Shown: positions 59,646 to 64,000 of the stretch, one piece after another | Numbering within the stretch: position 1 is the first letter of the stretch | How the letters are laid out: each line of letters begins with the position of its first letter | Assembly (NCBI RefSeq): GCF_003935715.1 | Contig: NZ_RHPP01000001.1 | Location: 1-64,000 of the forward strand | Length of the DNA: 64,000 nucleotides | Origin: Stenotrophomonas sp. 278 | GTDB taxonomy: Bacteria; Pseudomonadota; Gammaproteobacteria; Xanthomonadales; Xanthomonadaceae | Reading direction: 5' to 3' | The notes under the pieces: model-generated | What the model saw: the letters and a program-made list of their open reading frames with translations, nothing else | What the model was told of the DNA's origin: nothing | Databases searched by the model: none | Position numbers and translations under genes: made by a program

Positions 59646-61037
59646 ATGCTAGCAGACCCAGCCCCTTCCCCGCTGGCCCGCCAGTGGCGACAACGCGACC
59701 TGGCCGTGCTGTGGCACCCCTGCACGCAGATGCGCGAGCACCCCGACACCCTGCCGCTGGTCCCGATCGCGCGCGGGGAAGGCCCCTGGCTGATCGACCA
59801 TGACGGCAACCGGTACCTGGATGCCGTCAGCAGCTGGTGGACCAACCTGTTTGGCCATGCCGAGCCACGCATCGGAGCGGCCATCGCCCAGCAGGCGTCC
59901 CGGCTTGAGCAGGTGATGCTGGCCGGGTTCAGTCACGAACCGGCCATCACCCTGGCCGAGCGGCTGCTGGCGATGGCACCGCGCCAGGCGGGCCGCGATC
60001 CGCTGGCCAAGGTGTTCTACGCCGACAATGGCTCGGCCGGGGTCGAAGTCGCACTGAAGATGGCCTTCCACTACTTCCGCAACCGCGGCGAGCTGCAGCG
60101 CACACGATTCATCGCGCTGGAGAACGGCTATCACGGCGAGACCCTCGGCGCGCTGTCGGTGGGCGACATCCCGCTGTACCGCCGCGTCTACGCACCACTG
60201 CTCACCGAAGCCCTGTTTGCGCCGTCACCGGACGCCTACCTGGCCGAGCCGGGTCAAAGTGCGGCTCAACGCGCCCACCAGGCCGCCGACGCACTGGCCA
60301 CGTTGTTTGACCAGCATCCCGGTGAAATCTGTGCGGTCATCCTGGAACCGCGCCTGCAATGCGCCGGCGGCATGCGCATGCATGACCCGGTCTATCTGCA
60401 GCGGGCCCGCGAGCTGTGCGATGCCAATGGCGCGTTCCTGATCGCCGACGAGATCGCCACGGGATTCGGACGGACCGGCACGCTGTTCGCCTGCGAACAG
60501 GCTGGCGTGATGCCCGACCTGCTGTGCCTGTCCAAGGGTCTGACTGGTGGCTTCCTGCCGCTGGCCGCCGTGCTGGCGACGCAGGCGCTCTACGACGCAT
60601 TCCTGGATGACAGCCGGGAGCGCGCCTTCCTGCATTCGCACAGCTATACCGGCAATCCGCTGGCGTGTGCAGCCGCGCTGGCCACGCTGGACATCTTTGC
60701 CCAGGACAACATCATCGCCCGCAACCGCAGCACGGCCGAGGTGATGCGGTCGCTGGCCGCCCCGTTCAGTGACCATCCGCACGTGGCAGATGTGCGCCAG
60801 GCCGGGATGGTGGTCGCCTTTGAACTGACCCGCAACGGCGACAGGCAGACGCCCTTCCCCGCCGCTGCGCGGGTCGGACTGCACGCCTACAATGCCGCGC
60901 TGAAGCGTGGCGTGGTGCTGCGCCCGCTGGGCAATGTGCTGTACTGGATGCCGCCGTACTGTGTGGAAGACGACCACCTGGAGCGGCTGGCCCACACCAC
61001 CCTGGCCGCCATCGAGGAAGCTGTTGCATGCGCGTGA
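59646..61037 (+). CDS. bioA: adenosylmethionine-8-amino-7-oxononanoate aminotransferase
   Basis: PLP enzyme that makes 7,8-diaminopelargonate in biotin synthesis, using SAM as amino donor. 463 residues. The DAPA aminotransferase signature WHPCTQM is near residue 23, with SSWWTNLFGHAEPRI, the PLP region ADNGSAGVEVALKM, GYHGETLGALSV, the PLP Asp in ADEIATGFGRTG, and the Schiff-base Lys in LSKGLTGGFLPLA. No bio-box operator was recognised in the 62-base gap to nudE. The gene overlaps rsmE by 10 bases. Confidence 0.96.
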   Translation: MLADPAPSPLARQWRQRDLAVLWHPCTQMREHPDTLPLVPIARGEGPWLIDHDGNRYLDAVSSWWTNLFGHAEPRIGAAIAQQASRLEQVMLAGFSHEPAITLAERLLAMAPRQAGRDPLAKVFYADNGSAGVEVALKMAFHYFRNRGELQRTRFIALENGYHGETLGALSVGDIPLYRRVYAPLLTEALFAPSPDAYLAEPGQSAAQRAHQAADALATLFDQHPGEICAVILEPRLQCAGGMRMHDPVYLQRARELCDANGAFLIADEIATGFGRTGTLFACEQAGVMPDLLCLSKGLTGGFLPLAAVLATQALYDAFLDDSRERAFLHSHSYTGNPLACAAALATLDIFAQDNIIARNRSTAEVMRSLAAPFSDHPHVADVRQAGMVVAFELTRNGDRQTPFPAAARVGLHAYNAALKRGVVLRPLGNVLYWMPPYCVEDDHLERLAHTTLAAIEEAVACA

Positions 61038-61762
61038 CCCGTTCGTTCGTTGAGACCCCGCTGGCAGTGGGCCAGCAGATTGCGCTGCCCGAAGACGTGG
61101 CCAACCACCTGGTACGGGTGATGCGCCTGCGCGAAGGTGAAGCATGCGTGCTGTTCAATGGCGACGGGCACGACTACAGCGCCACGCTGGTCGAGCTGGG
61201 CAAGCGCACCGCGCAGGTCCGCATCGACGCGGTGCAGCAGGTGGATAACGAATCGCCGCTGGCGATCACCCTGCTGCAGGGCATCGCGCGGGGCGAGAAG
61301 ATGGACTTGATTCTGCAGAAGGCGACCGAACTGGGCGTGCAGCGCATCGTGCCCGTCAACGCCGAACGCACCGAGGTGAAGCTGGATGCCGCGCGCGCCG
61401 GGAAGCGACTGGCGCACTGGCGCAGCGTGGTGGTGTCCGCCTGCGGCCAGTCCGGACGCGCGCAGGTGCCGGTCGTGGAGGCTCCGCAGTCACTGCTGGA
61501 GGCGGCGCGGAGCATGCCTCCCGCGGCACTCAAGCTGACTCTGGATCCGCTTGGCGAGCATCGCCTTTCGACCCTTTCGCCCGCGCCGGAAGGCGTCGTC
61601 ATCGCGATTGGTCCGGAGGGCGGCTGGTCACCGCGCGACCGGCTGGCGCTGGCAGAGGCTGGTTTCCAGGGACTACAGCTGGGGCCGCGCATTCTGCGTA
61701 CCGAAACCGCCGGGCTGGCGGCGATTGCGGCTGTGCAGGCGCGGCTGGGGGATATGGGCTGA
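61028..61762 (+). CDS. rsmE: 16S rRNA (uracil1498-N3)-methyltransferase
   Basis: Methylates U1498 of 16S rRNA with SAM. 244 residues. A PUA-like N-terminal domain (about 1-70, LVRVMRLREGEACVLFNGDG) is followed by the SPOUT knotted domain with GEKMDLILQKATELGVQRI, IAIGPEGGWSPRD and LGPRILRTETAGLAAI, the SAM-binding knot. It starts inside bioA. The TGA stop lies within a palindrome that probably ends transcription. Confidence 0.97.
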   Translation: MRVTRSFVETPLAVGQQIALPEDVANHLVRVMRLREGEACVLFNGDGHDYSATLVELGKRTAQVRIDAVQQVDNESPLAITLLQGIARGEKMDLILQKATELGVQRIVPVNAERTEVKLDAARAGKRLAHWRSVVVSACGQSGRAQVPVVEAPQSLLEAARSMPPAALKLTLDPLGEHRLSTLSPAPEGVVIAIGPEGGWSPRDRLALAEAGFQGLQLGPRILRTETAGLAAIAAVQARLGDMG

Positions 61763-61783
61763 CGACCAACGGTCGTCAGCTAC
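61758..61783 (-). repeat. GTAG palindrome overlapping the rsmE stop
   Basis: GCTGACGACC-AAC-GGTCGTCAGC followed by TAC; read on the minus strand it starts GTAGCTGACG, so it is a GTAG unit. The rsmE TGA is within its left arm. Confidence 0.8.
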
Positions 61784-61833
61784 CGAACGATGACCGGTCG
61801 CGTGCCACCAGATTCATCGGCGGCGATCCAGCC

Positions 61834-61864
61834 GTCAGGCAACGACCGTTGGTCGTTGCCTGAC
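61834..61864. terminator. palindrome between convergent rsmE and chpC
   Basis: Perfect 14-bp stem GTCAGGCAACGACC / GGTCGTTGCCTGAC with a 3-base loop. No T run, so it may be a degenerate REP or a factor-dependent barrier for both genes. Confidence 0.6.
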
Positions 61865-61869
61865 CTCAA

Positions 61870-62343
61870 TCAAGCGGCGACCGGGTGCGCCTGGTCCAGC
61901 GCGGCTTCCACGGCATCCAGATCCGGCAGCAGTGCGCTGCGTTCGCCGAGCAGCACGCGCATGTGCACGCCGGTAGGCAGGGTTTCTTCCGACGCGTCGG
62001 CCAGCAGGCCGTCGCGGGGAACCGCGATCAGCTGCGGGAAGTTCTGCGCCAGCAACGCGTAGTACGGCCGATTCGGATTGCCGCCCAGCGCCTTGAGCAC
62101 CACCACCTTGTTCTTGCTGGCAACCATCTCGTCGCCCAGCCCGGCCAGTCGTGCGAACGACAGCAGCGGCACGTCCCAGCCATGCCAGGCGAGCTGCCCC
62201 AGCAGCCACGCCGGGGCGTCGGCCACCGGGTGCACCTGGACGTTGGACATCATTTCGGCAACGGTCGCGTTCGGCAGCAGCACATGCTGCTGGCCGGTCT
62301 CGATCAGTACCCCGCGGATTTCGTCGTTGCTGGCGTAACTCAT
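61870..62343 (-). CDS. chpC: CheW-like coupling protein of the pilus chemosensory system
   Basis: 157-residue single-domain CheW-like protein. The fold is suggested by GVLIETGQQHVLLPNATVAE at the start, VQVHPVADAPAWLLGQLAWH, and VPLLSFARLAGLG. It lies directly behind the CheB-like and ChpA-like genes, the position of ChpC in the Pil-Chp twitching-motility cluster of Pseudomonas and Xanthomonadaceae. ChpC joins some receptors to the ChpA kinase. The symbol rests on synteny; the sequence itself only says CheW-like. It follows chpB after 33 bases. Confidence 0.82.
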   Translation of the reverse strand: MSYASNDEIRGVLIETGQQHVLLPNATVAEMMSNVQVHPVADAPAWLLGQLAWHGWDVPLLSFARLAGLGDEMVASKNKVVVLKALGGNPNRPYYALLAQNFPQLIAVPRDGLLADASEETLPTGVHMRVLLGERSALLPDLDAVEAALDQAHPVAA

Positions 62344-62376
62344 GGTCTGGTTCCTGGTAAGCGGCGGCGCGGCGGA

Positions 62377-63708
62377 TTACTCGCTGACGCCCCAGCGTTC
62401 GGCAATGGCGGCAGCGATCTGCGGCGGGTCACCGGCAGCCATGCCGGCGGCGACCACCGCACTGGCGGCGATCGGGTCGTAGCAGCCCTCGCCGGTCTGG
62501 CCCGCCACCCAACCCCCGGCAACTGCCAGCGACAAGGCGTCATCGACCAGACGCGCGTCGGCCCCGCTCAGCATGACCACCGCACTGTGCGGTGCCGGCA
62601 GCGCGCTGACCTGTACGCCTTCCACGTCGGCAGTGAAATGGAGCCCGCGGTTCTGCACGCCTACCCCGACATCGTCGGGCAGGATGTAGGCGTTGCCCGC
62701 GACCACCGGCTGATCGGATTCGGCCAGCAGCACCGGCAGCGCCGACACGCGCGCCATCTGCTTGACCAGATTGCCGTAGCGACCGCCATCCAGGCGCATG
62801 TACACCAGAACGGGCACCGCAAGTCCAGCAGGCAGCGATGCCAGCAGACGACGCAGGGCGTCCGGACCGCCGATCCCGGCCAGGACCAGCACGGCACCCG
62901 GTGCAGCATCGCTGGGCGGCAGTTCCGGCTCCAGTTCGACCAGCGACAGGCCACCGGTATGGATGTCGGCCACCGGCGTGTCCTGCACGTCCGCAGGCGG
63001 TGCCACCGGCGCGGCCTGGGCCGGCGCATCATCGGTCTCCACGAGCGACCAGCTGCTGTGATGCCCTACAGCGGCGGGCACTGCGGCGGGCGGTGCGGCG
63101 GGTACCGGCGGCGGTGCCGCAGGTGAGGCGGTTTCGGCCGCCTGGGCCTGCATGGCGGCCAGCGCTTCTTCCAGCGACAGCGGCTCGCTGTAGCCCTCCC
63201 GTGCCGGGTACAGACCATCGGCCGGCACCTCCGGCGCGGCGTCAAACGCCTCACGCACGTGGAAATCCAGCGGCGCATCCGCGTGCAGTTCTGCCGGTGT
63301 CACCGGCAGACCCGGTTCGAGCTCCAGCACCCCTTCCTGCTCCGAGCCCGGCGGCAGCACGTCCTGGTGGCCATGCAGCTTAGCCACCAGATGCCGCGCC
63401 CAACGCTGGGCTTCCCAGCCTTCACGACGCGCAGCCAGTTCGGCTTCGTCGAAAATCAGGGTCAGTGCCGGCGAGGCCAGTACCGGGTCCAGACGCTCCA
63501 GCGCTTCCTCGATGGCCGGCTCCAGCGCGACCAGCACGGCCGCCGCGCCCACGCCTCGCAGCGTGTCGGCCTCAAGGGTATTGGGGTCTTCTTCCAGCAC
63601 CACGCTGGCACCGGCCTGGACCAGCGCTTCACGCAGGCGCTCACGCGCCGGCCCGGTGCGGGCCAGCAGGGCGACCGACAGCGGCGAGATCAGCTCATTC
63701 TCGGACAC
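62377..63708 (-). CDS. chpB: ChpB-like CheB-type protein, catalytically degenerate
   Basis: 443 residues. The N-terminal third (about 1-130) is an alpha/beta domain without receiver motifs. A Pro/Ala-rich linker (about 185-260) follows, and the C-terminal 190 residues align with the CheB methylesterase: VLVLAGIGGPDALRRLLASL, then AGNAYILPDDVGV. In real CheB the first motif is GASTGG with the catalytic Ser; here it reads LAGIGG. The catalytic His (QHM) is replaced by VYMRLDGG, and the Asp region by LSGADARLVDD. It should therefore not demethylate receptors. GTG at 63708 (VSENELIS) has GGGGAT before it and overlaps the chpA end by 14 bases. Confidence 0.82.
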   Translation of the reverse strand: MSENELISPLSVALLARTGPARERLREALVQAGASVVLEEDPNTLEADTLRGVGAAAVLVALEPAIEEALERLDPVLASPALTLIFDEAELAARREGWEAQRWARHLVAKLHGHQDVLPPGSEQEGVLELEPGLPVTPAELHADAPLDFHVREAFDAAPEVPADGLYPAREGYSEPLSLEEALAAMQAQAAETASPAAPPPVPAAPPAAVPAAVGHHSSWSLVETDDAPAQAAPVAPPADVQDTPVADIHTGGLSLVELEPELPPSDAAPGAVLVLAGIGGPDALRRLLASLPAGLAVPVLVYMRLDGGRYGNLVKQMARVSALPVLLAESDQPVVAGNAYILPDDVGVGVQNRGLHFTADVEGVQVSALPAPHSAVVMLSGADARLVDDALSLAVAGGWVAGQTGEGCYDPIAASAVVAAGMAAGDPPQIAAAIAERWGVSE

Positions 63709-64000
63709 GGGCGATCCCCAGCAGGTCATACACGTTTCGCATCAGGTCCAGCTCCTGGTACGGCTTGCCCAGGTAACGCTGGACACCGATTTCAAAGGCG
63801 CGTTGACGGTGCTTGTCGCCGCTGCGCGAGGTAATCATCACAATCGGCACATCCTTGTAGCGCGGGTCGGCGCGCATGGTGGTGGCCAGTTCATAGCCGT
63901 CCATACGCGGCATTTCGATATCCAGCAACATCAGATCCGGCACACGCTCTTCGAGGCGCTCCAGCGCTTCGATACCGTCGCGGGCAACGGCCACTTCGAA
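63695..64000 (-). CDS. chpA: C-terminal receiver domain of ChpA/PilL-type hybrid kinase (partial)
   Basis: Only the last 101 codons are in the window; the frame continues past base 64000. It is a complete end of a CheY-like receiver: phospho-Asp in LMLLDIEMPRMDGYELA, Thr/Ser in IVMITSR and Lys in YLGKPYQE. With CheB-like and CheW-like genes directly behind, it is most likely the tail of the large ChpA kinase that controls type IV pilus twitching. It overlaps the following gene by 14 bases. Confidence 0.82.
   Translation of the reverse strand, partial: FEVAVARDGIEALERLEERVPDLMLLDIEMPRMDGYELATTMRADPRYKDVPIVMITSRSGDKHRQRAFEIGVQRYLGKPYQELDLMRNVYDLLGIARVRE

Overview
The window looks like a chromosomal segment of a GC-rich gammaproteobacterium of the Xanthomonadaceae (Lysobacteraceae), most likely Stenotrophomonas or a close relative. 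This rests on gene content and on repeated short palindromes that begin with GTAG, the signature of the REP family described in Stenotrophomonas maltophilia. No rRNA, tRNA, CRISPR array, insertion sequence or prophage was seen.

Layout. 1-4012: the end of a sigma-54 activator and a large unrecognised protein with features of a secreted effector. 4029-10047: pdxH, a glycerate-kinase-like gene, aroK-aroB, a small WGR-like protein, hemE and an MdtD-like efflux pump. 10109-24146: four consecutive minus-strand genes for very large propeller-type hybrid sensor kinases. The outer two are complete. The middle two are translationally coupled and degenerate in complementary ways: one has lost the phospho-accepting His, the other its ATP-binding motifs. 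24311-26141: YceI, cytochrome b561, YceI. 26167-28936: glutaredoxin-like protein, serine deaminase, lipase-like hydrolase. 28966-32299: a metX-metB-hom methionine operon behind a SAM-I riboswitch. 32643-41324: M23 peptidase, prfC, hemolysin III, AsmA, CBS protein, glycosyltransferase, mtgA and hslO. 41458-45548: an exported protein and a TonB-dependent receptor. 45670-49810: a TetR regulator diverging from a hydrolase-fadE pair. 49903-50413: a gene-free inverted duplication of a structured repeat. 50456-54590: DUF1304 protein, NTP/NDP-type carrier, serine hydrolase and a Lys/Ala-rich histone-like protein. 55432-61762: gcvT-gcvH, nudE-cysQ-mazG-ynfA, bioA-rsmE. 61870-64000: chpA-chpB-chpC, the twitching-motility chemosensory genes, with a CheB that lacks its catalytic residues.

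Genes that work together: aroK and aroB overlap by 8 nt in the shikimate pathway. metX, metB and hom are joined by 4-nt ATGA overlaps and share one SAM-sensing leader. The YceI and b561 genes form one transcription unit. gcvT and gcvH supply two proteins of glycine cleavage. nudE, cysQ and mazG are linked house-cleaning hydrolases. The TetR gene and the hydrolase-fadE pair share a 143-nt control region with palindromes that fit an operator.

The two least ordinary things are the complementary pseudokinase pair inside the sensor cluster and the inverted, three-armed repeat at 49903-50413, whose loops change in concert between copies. A third pattern is that the GTAG of the short palindromes supplies the TAG stop codon of four separate genes.
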